A stretch of DNA of 64,000 nt, from contig NZ_FNKP01000002.1 in the NCBI RefSeq assembly GCF_900099835.1, forward strand, positions 1,860,001-1,924,000, in the 5' to 3' direction. This DNA comes from Paraburkholderia fungorum (GTDB lineage: Bacteria; Pseudomonadota; Gammaproteobacteria; Burkholderiales; Burkholderiaceae). The notes under the pieces are model-generated. The model ran no database searches, had not been told where the DNA came from, and saw only the letters and a program-made list of their open reading frames with translations. The translations under genes were made by a program, and so were the position numbers. This document shows, piece after piece, positions 29,137-37,234 of this stretch (its first letter is position 1; every line of letters begins with the position of its first letter).

Positions 29137-30107
29137 AAAATCCCGCCACCTCCTCCAGCGCGGCGCTCGCTGCGCCATCCGCGAGCGGCTTGTTGGGCGC
29201 GTTGAAAAAGCGCATCGGCATGCTGCTGCCCTCCGGCCGCACGACTGTCATCGGCGCGCCGTTCCTGTGGCTCGTGGTGTTCTTCGCGTTGCCGTTCGTG
29301 CTGGTGCTGAAAATCAGTTTCGCCGATCAGCGCATGGGCATTCCGCCGTACACGAATCTCGTGACGATCGAAAACGGCATGGTGCATTTCGCGATGCAGC
29401 TCAGCCACTACGCGTTCCTGCTGCAAGACGATCTGTACATCGCTACGTATATCAGCTCGCTGAAGATGGCCGCCGTGTCGACCTTCTTCTGTCTGCTGAT
29501 CGGCTATCCGATTGCGTACTACATCGCGCGCTCGGAACCGTCGCGCCGCAACCTGCTGATGATGGGCGTGATGCTGCCGTTCTGGACATCGTTCCTGATT
29601 CGCGTCTATGCATGGGTCGGCATTCTGAAAGACGACGGCCTGCTCAATCACACGCTGATGTCGATCGGTCTGATTCATTCGCCGTTGCGTCTCTATCACA
29701 CGGATATCGGCGTCTATATCGGCATGGTCTATTCGTACCTTCCGTTCATGGTGATGCCGCTTTACGCGCACCTCGTGAAGATGGACCTGACTCTCCTTGA
29801 AGCCGCATACGACCTCGGCTGCAAACCGTGGACCGCCTTTACGCGCATCACGTTGCCGTTGTCGAAGAACGGCATTATCGCCGGCAGTTTGCTGGTGTTC
29901 ATTCCGGCAGTCGGCGAATACGTGATTCCGGAACTGCTGGGCGGCGCCGACACGCTGATGATCGGCCGCGTGATGTGGGATGAATTCTTCAACAACATGG
30001 ACTGGCCGATGGCGTCCGCCGTGACCGTCGCGATGGTTCTGCTGCTGCTCGTGCCGATGGCCGTGTTCCAGTACTACCAGGTCCGGGAACTGGAGGGCAC
30101 GAAATGA
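29133..30107 (+). CDS. potH: Polyamine ABC transporter permease, PotH-like
   Basis: The 324-residue inner-membrane protein has about six to seven helices and the EAA loop EAAYDLGCKPWTAFTRITLPLS that contacts the ATPase (shown: EAAYDLGCKPWTAFTRI). It starts within the potG stop (ATGA) and ends within the potI start (ATGA at 30104), a three-gene translational chain. With PotI it forms the heterodimeric channel. Confidence 0.92.
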   Translation: MKNPATSSSAALAAPSASGLLGALKKRIGMLLPSGRTTVIGAPFLWLVVFFALPFVLVLKISFADQRMGIPPYTNLVTIENGMVHFAMQLSHYAFLLQDDLYIATYISSLKMAAVSTFFCLLIGYPIAYYIARSEPSRRNLLMMGVMLPFWTSFLIRVYAWVGILKDDGLLNHTLMSIGLIHSPLRLYHTDIGVYIGMVYSYLPFMVMPLYAHLVKMDLTLLEAAYDLGCKPWTAFTRITLPLSKNGIIAGSLLVFIPAVGEYVIPELLGGADTLMIGRVMWDEFFNNMDWPMASAVTVAMVLLLLVPMAVFQYYQVRELEGTK

Positions 30108-31015
30108 TCAAGCCTAATAGAACGCTTTCCAACGGCGTGCTCACATTCGGATTTCTCTTTCTCTACATTCCGATCATCAGCCTGGTGGTGTATTCGTTCA
30201 ACGAGTCGAAGCTCGTCACGGTGTGGTCCGGGTTCTCGTTCAAATGGTACGGCGCGCTGTTGCAGGACGGCGAATTGCTGAGCGCCGCATGGCTCTCGCT
30301 GAAGATCGGTTTGCTGACCGCGTGCGCATCCGTCGTGATCGGTACATGGGCGGGTTTCGTGCTCGCTCGCTTCGGGCGCTTTCGCGGCTTCACGCTATTC
30401 GCCGGCATGATCAACGCGCCGCTCGTGATTCCCGAAGTGATTCAGGGCATCTCGCTACTGCTGCTGTTCGTCGCGCTCGAACAGATGCTCGGCTGGCCAA
30501 AGGGTCGCGGCCTCTTCACGATCTGGATCGGTCACGTGATGCTGTGCGTGTCGTATGTCGCAATCATCGTGCAGTCGCGTGTCAAGGAACTCAACAAGTC
30601 GCTCGAAGAAGCCGCGCTCGATCTCGGCGCAACCCCATTCAAGGTGTTTTTCCTGATCACATTGCCGCTGATTTCGCAGGCGCTGATGTCGGGCTGGCTG
30701 CTGTCGTTCACGCTCTCTTTCGACGACCTCGTGCTGTCCGCCTTCCTGTCCGGCCCCGGCTCGACCACGCTGCCGCTGGTGGTGTTTTCGCGAGTGCGCC
30801 TCGGTCTGAACCCGGAGATGAACGCGCTCGCGACGATCTTCATTACCACGGTGACGATCGGGGTGATCGTCGTGAACCGCTGGATGCAGTTGCGTGAACG
30901 CAAACGCAATCGCGACATGCAGATGGCTTTCGCGATCGCCGAATCCGCCGACCCGTTGCCGTCATCCCTACAACACACCACCGCTCGAAAACCGCTCGAC
31001 GCCGCTCGCGCATAA
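30104..31015 (+). CDS. potI: Polyamine ABC transporter permease, PotI-like
   Basis: The 303-residue permease has about six membrane helices and the EAA loop EEAALDLGATPFKVFFLITL. FTLSFDDLVLSAFLSGPGS matches the PotI family end region. It is translationally coupled to potH. A C-terminal tail of about 40 polar residues follows the last helix. The next gene is the outer-membrane-type protein 37 bases downstream, likely in the same transcript. Confidence 0.92.
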   Translation: MIKPNRTLSNGVLTFGFLFLYIPIISLVVYSFNESKLVTVWSGFSFKWYGALLQDGELLSAAWLSLKIGLLTACASVVIGTWAGFVLARFGRFRGFTLFAGMINAPLVIPEVIQGISLLLLFVALEQMLGWPKGRGLFTIWIGHVMLCVSYVAIIVQSRVKELNKSLEEAALDLGATPFKVFFLITLPLISQALMSGWLLSFTLSFDDLVLSAFLSGPGSTTLPLVVFSRVRLGLNPEMNALATIFITTVTIGVIVVNRWMQLRERKRNRDMQMAFAIAESADPLPSSLQHTTARKPLDAARA

Positions 31016-31052
31016 GCATTTTTTTGCAATACGACCAATAAGGAGAATTTGC

Positions 31053-32621
31053 ATGAGAAAGAAGCTCATCTGTCTGTTGGTGGCGGGGAGTCTGCCTGGC
31101 ATGGCCTTCGCAGATACCACCAGCGACCAGATCAAGGCGCTGCAGGCCCAGTTGAATGCACTGCAAAAGGAGGTGAAGCAGTTGCGGGCCGAAGTCGCTA
31201 CCAAGCCGAAGGCGGCCACGGCGGCAGTACCCGTGGCCCCAGCGGTAGCAGCCGCGCCAGTGGATATTTCGTCGCCTGATTATGGCCGCGCGCAGGCCAC
31301 GTTGACCAACGACGAAGTCACCACGATGAAGCAGCAGATCGCCAATCAGCAACTGAAGGTGGACTCGCTCGAAGACGCGGCGCAGACCGGGCCGATCGCG
31401 GGCCTGTCGGTAACAGGCTATATCGATCCGACCTACATCTACAACCGCGCGCAAAGCAGTTCGTCGTTCCTGTTCGCGAACCACGAAAACGCGTACACGT
31501 ACTACAACAGCACGTTCGGCGATCTGTACCTCGACATCAAGAAGACCTTCGGTGTCGGGCCGATGGCGCCGTCGGCGGAAGTCACGCTGATGCCGAACCG
31601 CGGCAACGGTATTACGCTGCTGCAAAACTCGCACGGCGATATCGGCAACAACATCCTGAACACGGCTGTCGTCAACGTGCCGTTGACGGCGACGACTACG
31701 CTCGTCACCGGTTTGATTCCGAGCTTCGGCGGTTATGAAGTGCAGCAGTCGAACCAGATGCTCACGCTCACGCACAACCTGCTGTATGACTTCTCGGACC
31801 CGGGCAGCTACGTCGGGATCGGCGCGAACTATACGAAGGGTGACTGGGCGTGGAAGTTCTTCCTCGGCAACGAACAGTACCGCACGTTCGGCGCGATCAC
31901 GCAGACCGGCACGAATGCGCTGGGCGATCCGATCACCACCAGCAACAAGATTCCGAGCTTCACCGCGCGCACCGACTACACGTGGTCGAGCGCACTGGAT
32001 ATCGGCGGCTCGTTCAATATCGGCCGTCAGACGCTGCCGAGCGCGATCAATGCGGATACGGGTGCGGTTTCCTATGGTGTAGGCGGACAGTCGCCTAGCT
32101 CGGGCGGTACGTTCTTCTTCACCGAAGCCGACCTGACCTACCTGCTCGCCGACGTGCAGTACAACGCCGAAATCGACTACGGTCAGCAGCAGAACGCGGC
32201 GTTCAACGGCGGCCAGGCGCAGTGGTACGGCCTGTCGCTGCTCGCGCACCGCAAGTTCAATCTGCCGATGCTGGGCCGCATGGGCATGACTGCGCGTTAT
32301 GACGTGCTGGTCGATAGCAAGAATGGCGGCGGCGGTGGCGGCATTGCGCTGAATTCGAACGGCATGGACACGTCTAACGGTTTCGGTATCGGCGCGGACT
32401 GTCTCGCCGCTTCGAAGGCCGGCGGCGGCTTCGGCTTCGAGTGTAAAGGCGCTACGCGTCAGGACGTTGCACTCGATCTGCTGTTCTTCCCGACCCAGCA
32501 GATCACGGTCAAAGTCGAATATCGCCATGACTGGGCCAACAAGCAGGTGTTCCTGAAGAGCGACGGTTCGTACGGCAAGTCGAACGACCTGCTCGCGACA
32601 CAGTTCATCTACTCGTTCTAA
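31053..32621 (+). CDS. DUF3138-type outer-membrane beta-barrel protein (putative porin)
   Basis: The 522-residue product has a signal peptide (MRKKLICLLVAGSLPGMAFA, cleavage near 20), a short coiled coil (about residues 22-50, DQIKALQAQLNALQKEVKQL), an Ala/Pro/Lys linker, a second helical segment (TMKQQIANQQLKVDSLED), and a long region of alternating aromatic/hydrophobic residues typical of beta strands, ending in the C-terminal phenylalanine (QFIYSF) used by outer-membrane assembly. It resembles the DUF3138 family. AAGGAG precedes the ATG at 31053. Location directly after potI suggests it lets polyamines or their conjugates cross the outer membrane; this is inference. Confidence 0.75.
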   Translation: MRKKLICLLVAGSLPGMAFADTTSDQIKALQAQLNALQKEVKQLRAEVATKPKAATAAVPVAPAVAAAPVDISSPDYGRAQATLTNDEVTTMKQQIANQQLKVDSLEDAAQTGPIAGLSVTGYIDPTYIYNRAQSSSSFLFANHENAYTYYNSTFGDLYLDIKKTFGVGPMAPSAEVTLMPNRGNGITLLQNSHGDIGNNILNTAVVNVPLTATTTLVTGLIPSFGGYEVQQSNQMLTLTHNLLYDFSDPGSYVGIGANYTKGDWAWKFFLGNEQYRTFGAITQTGTNALGDPITTSNKIPSFTARTDYTWSSALDIGGSFNIGRQTLPSAINADTGAVSYGVGGQSPSSGGTFFFTEADLTYLLADVQYNAEIDYGQQQNAAFNGGQAQWYGLSLLAHRKFNLPMLGRMGMTARYDVLVDSKNGGGGGGIALNSNGMDTSNGFGIGADCLAASKAGGGFGFECKGATRQDVALDLLFFPTQQITVKVEYRHDWANKQVFLKSDGSYGKSNDLLATQFIYSF

Positions 32622-32690
32622 CCCGTATTGCCTGACGCGCGGCCTGTTTGATGACAGGCTGCGCATTCAGGCTCTTTTGTATTCGCGCCT

Positions 32691-33983
32691 ATGCTCCGAT
32701 TCTCGAATCAGTCACACGTCCCCTCGTATTATGCGGCCACCGCCAACGACGCCACTCGCCATCCCTCGCTAGAAGAAACGCTGAACGTCGACGTTTGCGT
32801 GATCGGCGCGGGGCTGACCGGCATTTCTACCGCTTTGAATCTGGCCGAGCGCGGCTATTCGGTCGTGGTGCTCGAAGCGTCGAAAGTGGGATGGGCGGCC
32901 AGCGGACGCAATGGTGGACAGTTGATCGGTGGCTTTGCCTGCGGTATCGATACGTTCGCGAAGTTCATGCCCGAAGAAGACGTGAAGCGCGTCTGGGATA
33001 TGGGCATAGAAACGCTAGACATCGTGAAGGAGCGCGTGGCGAAACACCGGATCGATTGTGATCTGAGCTTCGGTTATCTGACCGCCGCGAACAAACCGCG
33101 TGACGCCGATGCGCTGAAGCAATGGCGCGACGAAGCGCAACAGCGCTTTGGCTACAACGGCTTTCATTACGTCGATGCGGACGAACTCGGCAACTACGTG
33201 CAATCCGATCGCTATCTGGGTGGTCTGTTCGATGCGCAGAGCGGTCATCTGCACCCGCTCAACTACACGCTCGGTCTTGCGCGCGCGGCACGTGAAGCGG
33301 GTGTGCGCATCTTCGAAGATAGCTGCGTGAACGCGTTGCGTGAAGAAAACGGCCTACAGGTCGCGCAAACTACGCGTGGCAGTGTGCGTTCCCGATTTGT
33401 CGTGCTGGCCTGCAATACCTGGCTCGGCAAGCTCGCGCCCGACGTCGCGAAAAAAATCATGCCGGTCGGCACCTACGTCATCGCCACCGAGCCGCTCGAC
33501 GCCGACCGCGCCGAAGCACTGATGCCCGCCAAAGCCGCCGTGTGCGACAGCCGTTTCGTACTCGACTATTTTCGCCCCGCGCCGGACAACCGCTTGCTAT
33601 GGGGCGGCAAGGTCAGCTATTCGACGCTCGCGCCGCGCGACCTCGGCGAAGCGATGCGCCGCGATATGCTGAAGACCTTCCCACAACTCCACGATGTCAG
33701 AATCGACTATGCGTGGGGCGGTTTTGTCGATATCACGATGAACCGCGCGCCGCATTTCGGCCGCCACTCGCCTACCGTTTATTTTGCGCAGGGATTCTCA
33801 GGGCACGGTGTCAACACGACCGGACTCGCGGGCAAACTGATTGCCGAAGCGATCGACGGTCAGGCATCGCGCTTCGATCTGTTCGGCAAGATTCGTCACC
33901 GTGATTTTCCGGGTGGCGCTATGCTGCGTACCCCTGCCCTCGTGCTCGCGATGGCCTGGTATCGAATGAAGGATCTGCTTTGA
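32691..33983 (+). CDS. puuB: Gamma-glutamylputrescine oxidase-like FAD oxidoreductase, copy 1
   Basis: The 430-residue DadA/PuuB-family flavoenzyme has the dinucleotide motif VCVIGAGLTGISTALNLAERG (in parts: VIGAGLTGIS, residues about 37-46), the GWAASGRNGGQ loop that follows the Rossmann unit, LHPLNYTLGLA, and the FAD-contacting YAWGGFVDITMNRAPHFG and QGFSGHGVNTTG segments. PuuB oxidises gamma-glutamylputrescine to the aldehyde with release of ammonia and peroxide. A clear ribosome site is not visible. Its stop overlaps the start of a paralogous gene (TGATG at 33981). Confidence 0.87.
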   Translation: MLRFSNQSHVPSYYAATANDATRHPSLEETLNVDVCVIGAGLTGISTALNLAERGYSVVVLEASKVGWAASGRNGGQLIGGFACGIDTFAKFMPEEDVKRVWDMGIETLDIVKERVAKHRIDCDLSFGYLTAANKPRDADALKQWRDEAQQRFGYNGFHYVDADELGNYVQSDRYLGGLFDAQSGHLHPLNYTLGLARAAREAGVRIFEDSCVNALREENGLQVAQTTRGSVRSRFVVLACNTWLGKLAPDVAKKIMPVGTYVIATEPLDADRAEALMPAKAAVCDSRFVLDYFRPAPDNRLLWGGKVSYSTLAPRDLGEAMRRDMLKTFPQLHDVRIDYAWGGFVDITMNRAPHFGRHSPTVYFAQGFSGHGVNTTGLAGKLIAEAIDGQASRFDLFGKIRHRDFPGGAMLRTPALVLAMAWYRMKDLL

Positions 33984-35314
33984 TGAATGCTTCGACTTTC
34001 CGCTTCAACTCGACTGTCTCGCTCGACCAGCGCGCCGATGCGCTGGTCGCCAACTCCTACTATGAAGCGAGCGCAACGCGCCCAGCCGCCGACGATCCGG
34101 TTCTGTCCGGCGCGCTGGAGGCCGATGTCTGCGTGATCGGCGCGGGCTTCTCGGGCCTCTCGGTGGCGCTGGAATGCCGCGCGCGCGGCATGTCGGTGAT
34201 CGTGCTCGATGCGCACCGGCCGGGCTGGGGCGCGTCGGGACGCAACGGCGGACAGACGCTCGTGGGATTCGCAAAAGACGATGTCATCGAGCAGCAACTC
34301 GGCAATGACGGCGCGCGCGCCGCGTGGGCGCTGTCGGTGGAAGGCGTGGCGCTGGTGCGCGAGCGTATCGCGCGGTACGGCATCGATTGCGACTTCACGC
34401 CAGGCTATCTGACGGTCGCGACCAAACCCAAACGCGTGCCCGATCTGCGTGCGTGGATGGAGTCGGCGTCGCGGCGCTGGGGCTACGACAAACTCGCCTG
34501 GCTCGATACCGACGAGATCCGCTCGCGGGTCGCTTCGCGGCGTTACCTCGCGGGCGTCTACGATCCGCTGTCCGGGCATCTGCATCCGCTGAAATATTGC
34601 CTGGGTCTCGCTGACGCCGCTCGCCGTGAAGGCGCGCAATTGTTCGCGCATTCGCCGGTCGTCGAAGTGGTGAGAGGCACGCGTCCTGTCGTGCGGACAG
34701 CGGCTGGCGAAGTGCGCTGCCGGTTCGTCGCGGCTTGCGGCAACGCGACCATCGGCGACGTTTTGCCCGCAACCGTAGCCGCCCGGATCGCACCCATCGC
34801 GTCGTACATCGTCGCGACAGAACCGCTCGGCCAGGAGCGCGCCGATGCGTTGATCCGTCAACGCGAGGCAATCTGCGACAACAACTTCTTCCTCGATTAT
34901 TTTCGTTTATCGGCGGACCATCGCGTGCTGTTTGGCGGACGCGCCAGTTCGGGCGGCGCATCGCCGATGCAACTCAGCGACCAGATTCGCCAGCGGATGA
35001 TCGACGTCTTTCCGCAACTCGGCGATGTGCGGATCGACTATGCGTGGGGCGGTTTTGTCGACGTCACGCGTAATCGCGCGCCGGACTTCGGTTCGATCGA
35101 TCCGAACTACTTCTACGTACAGGGCTTTTCGGGGCACGGTGTCGCGTTGACGGGAATCGGCGCGCGCAGCGTGGCAAAAGCCATGGCTGGAGACACCGGC
35201 ACGTTCGACCTATTCGCGCGATTGCGGCATGCACGCTTTCCGGGCGGCCCTGCGCTGCGCGGTCCGGCACTGGAGCTTGGGATGATGTATCACCGGATCA
35301 TGGAACTGTTCTAG
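33983..35314 (+). CDS. Gamma-glutamylputrescine oxidase-like FAD oxidoreductase, copy 2
   Basis: This 443-residue paralogue of the preceding gene keeps VCVIGAGFSGLSVALECRARG (shown: VIGAGFSGLS), GWGASGRNGGQ, LHPLKYCLGLA, YAWGGFVDVTRNRAPDFG and QGFSGHGVALTG. The two proteins are clearly related but differ at many positions, including the helical insert near residues 90-130, so this is an old duplication with possible substrate divergence (for example gamma-glutamyl forms of cadaverine or spermidine). The ATG at 33983 shares one base with the previous stop (TGATG); a TTG directly before it is an alternative. It ends the polyamine cluster. Confidence 0.85.
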   Translation: MNASTFRFNSTVSLDQRADALVANSYYEASATRPAADDPVLSGALEADVCVIGAGFSGLSVALECRARGMSVIVLDAHRPGWGASGRNGGQTLVGFAKDDVIEQQLGNDGARAAWALSVEGVALVRERIARYGIDCDFTPGYLTVATKPKRVPDLRAWMESASRRWGYDKLAWLDTDEIRSRVASRRYLAGVYDPLSGHLHPLKYCLGLADAARREGAQLFAHSPVVEVVRGTRPVVRTAAGEVRCRFVAACGNATIGDVLPATVAARIAPIASYIVATEPLGQERADALIRQREAICDNNFFLDYFRLSADHRVLFGGRASSGGASPMQLSDQIRQRMIDVFPQLGDVRIDYAWGGFVDVTRNRAPDFGSIDPNYFYVQGFSGHGVALTGIGARSVAKAMAGDTGTFDLFARLRHARFPGGPALRGPALELGMMYHRIMELF

Positions 35315-35473
35315 AGCACTATCCGGCGCCGCGTGCACGGCTAACGCACGCGCGCCGCTCCGACGAGTCATCGCGGCAGTCTCCCGGTTTAAGACTTAAA
35401 AAAGCCCTTCTCCGTCACTCACACCGCTCCCTCTCCCTGTTTCGCCCCTGTGCCTGGCGTTTACCCGGAATCA

Positions 35474-35505
35474 ATAATTTACCGACTATTTATCGATAAA
35501 TTATC
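35474..35505. promoter_or_regulatory. Nested AT-rich palindromes upstream of the DUF969 operon
   Basis: ATTTATCGATAAAT (35488-35501) is a perfect 14-bp palindrome. It is nested with an outer repeat ATAATTTA (35474-35481) and TAAATTAT (35497-35504), and GATAAATTATC (35495-35505). The cluster lies about 75 bases before the DUF969 start in otherwise GC-rich DNA, so a regulator operator is likely; which regulator is unknown, as no regulator gene adjoins this operon. Confidence 0.6.
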
Positions 35506-35578
35506 GTGTTAGATTTCGTCGCCCGTGCGGCAGAAACCACGCGGCAACGGATCGCCACGACATGGCAAGGAGAACGGG

Positions 35579-36268
35579 ATGTGGGTTTTGATTGGCGTGC
35601 CGATCGTCGTACTCGGCTTCGCATTGCGTTTCAACGCGCTACTGGTCGTGACCATCGCGGGCATCGCGACCGGCGTGGCTGGCGGTCTGAATCCAGTGGA
35701 GATCGTCAGCGCTTTCGGCAAGGCGTTCGCGGATAACCGCTACATGGGCCTCATCTGGCTCACGTTGCCGGTCATCGCGCTACTCGAACGCAATGGTCTC
35801 AAGGAACAGGCCAGGCACCTCATTTCACGCCTGCATGCCGCCACCACCGGCCGCGTGCTGATGCTGTATTTCGTGATCCGCCAGGTCACCGCCGCGCTCG
35901 GCCTCACGTCGCTCGGCGGTCATGCGCAGATGGTGCGACCGCTCATCGCGCCGATGGCCGAAGCGGCCGCCGCGAACCGCTACGGCGAATTGCCCGACGC
36001 GGTGCGCCAGCAGATTCGCGCGAATGCGTCGGCAGTCGACAACATCGCGGTGTTTTTCGGCGAGGACATTTTCATCGCGATCCAGTCGATCCTGCTGATC
36101 AAGGGCTTTCTCGAACAGAACGGCATCGTGGTCGAGCCGTTGCACGTGTCGGTCTGGGCGATTCCTACCGCCGTGGCCGCACTCATTATTCATCTGATCC
36201 GCCTGATGCTGCTCGACCGTAATCTGTCGCACAAGATGAATGCACTGGGACGAGGTGCCGCGCGATGA
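35579..36268 (+). CDS. DUF969 membrane protein
   Basis: The 229-residue protein has about five to six membrane helices, starting MWVLIGVPIVVLGFALRFN, and conserved polar stretches within helices (DNRYMGLIWLTLPVIALLERNGL; GLTSLGGHAQMVRPL, each a DUF969 hallmark). AAGGAGAACGGG precedes the ATG at 35579. Its TGA overlaps the ATG of DUF979 (ATGA at 36265). DUF969 and DUF979 always occur together in my experience of genomes and look like two halves of one ion-coupled permease; that is inference. Polar in-membrane motifs suggest transport of a small organic acid or peptide. Confidence 0.78.
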   Translation: MWVLIGVPIVVLGFALRFNALLVVTIAGIATGVAGGLNPVEIVSAFGKAFADNRYMGLIWLTLPVIALLERNGLKEQARHLISRLHAATTGRVLMLYFVIRQVTAALGLTSLGGHAQMVRPLIAPMAEAAAANRYGELPDAVRQQIRANASAVDNIAVFFGEDIFIAIQSILLIKGFLEQNGIVVEPLHVSVWAIPTAVAALIIHLIRLMLLDRNLSHKMNALGRGAAR

Positions 36269-37218
36269 TGATCAAACTCGAATCCCTCTACGTATTGGCC
36301 GGTTTGATGTTCGCCGCGTTCGCACTATTCAATCTGCAGGACCGCACGAATCCGCGCCGCGTCGTCAACTTTCTGTTCTGGGGCATCTACGCGATTACCT
36401 TCATGTTCGGCGGAGAATTGCCGCACTTCGTGATGGGCTGCCTCGCGATTGCGCTCGCGTTGATCGCCGGGTCCGGCAAACTCGGCAAAGGCAAAACGGA
36501 CAGCACGAGCGAGGCGGCCGCCGCGCGCCGCGAAGCAAAAGCTCAACGCTTCGGCAACAAGCTGTTCATTCCCGCGCTGCTGATTCCGGTCATCACGTTG
36601 CTCGGCACGTTGACGCTGAAATATGCGCCTTTTGTCGAAGCGAAGAACGTCACGCTGATTTCGCTGGTATTGGGCACACTGGTCGCGTTCGGCACCGCGC
36701 TGTTCATGTTGCGCGATTCGCCGGTGCACGCGTTGAAAGACGCACGACATACGATGGACACCGTCGGCTGGGCCGCGATTCTTCCGCAGATGCTGGCCGC
36801 GCTCGGCGCGTTATTCGCGGTGGCCGGCGTGGGCCATGTCGTTTCCGACCTCGTAAAAGCCTGGATTCCCGTCGACTCCGCCTTTGCCGTGGTCGCCGCC
36901 TACACGTTCGGCATGGCGATCTTCACGATGATCATGGGCAACGCGTTCGCCGCGTTTCCGGTCATGACTGCGGGCATCGGCCTGCCGCTGATCGTGCATC
37001 AGTTCAACGGCAACCCCGCCATTCTCGGCGCTATCGGCATGCTGTGCGGCTTCTGCGGCACTTTGATGACTCCAATGGCCGCGAACTTCAATATCGTGCC
37101 CGCAGCGCTGCTGGAACTGAAAGATCAGAATGGCGTGATCAAGGCGCAATGGCCGACCGCTTTGCTATTGCTGATCGTCAATACCATACTGTTGTACGCG
37201 CTTGTATTCCGCTTTTGA
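36265..37218 (+). CDS. DUF979 membrane protein
   Basis: The 317-residue partner of DUF969 has about eight to nine membrane helices and a cytoplasmic Lys/Ala/Arg-rich loop (SEAAAARREAKAQRFG, about residues 79-94). Helix segments with charged or polar residues such as GNAFAAFPVMTAGIGLPL and GFCGTLMTPMAANFN resemble substrate-binding hairpins of Na+- or H+-coupled carboxylate carriers. It starts within the DUF969 stop and is followed 16 bases later by DUF2891, making a tight three-gene operon. Confidence 0.78.
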   Translation: MMIKLESLYVLAGLMFAAFALFNLQDRTNPRRVVNFLFWGIYAITFMFGGELPHFVMGCLAIALALIAGSGKLGKGKTDSTSEAAAARREAKAQRFGNKLFIPALLIPVITLLGTLTLKYAPFVEAKNVTLISLVLGTLVAFGTALFMLRDSPVHALKDARHTMDTVGWAAILPQMLAALGALFAVAGVGHVVSDLVKAWIPVDSAFAVVAAYTFGMAIFTMIMGNAFAAFPVMTAGIGLPLIVHQFNGNPAILGAIGMLCGFCGTLMTPMAANFNIVPAALLELKDQNGVIKAQWPTALLLLIVNTILLYALVFRF

Positions 37219-37234
37219 TTCCGAGGAGCCGCCG

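Noticed and set aside
30843..32666. 607-codon open frame on the minus strand opposite potI and the outer-membrane protein
   Set aside because: It is antisense to genes with clear families, its translation is Arg/Val/Ala-rich without domains, and such frames are expected opposite GC-biased genes.
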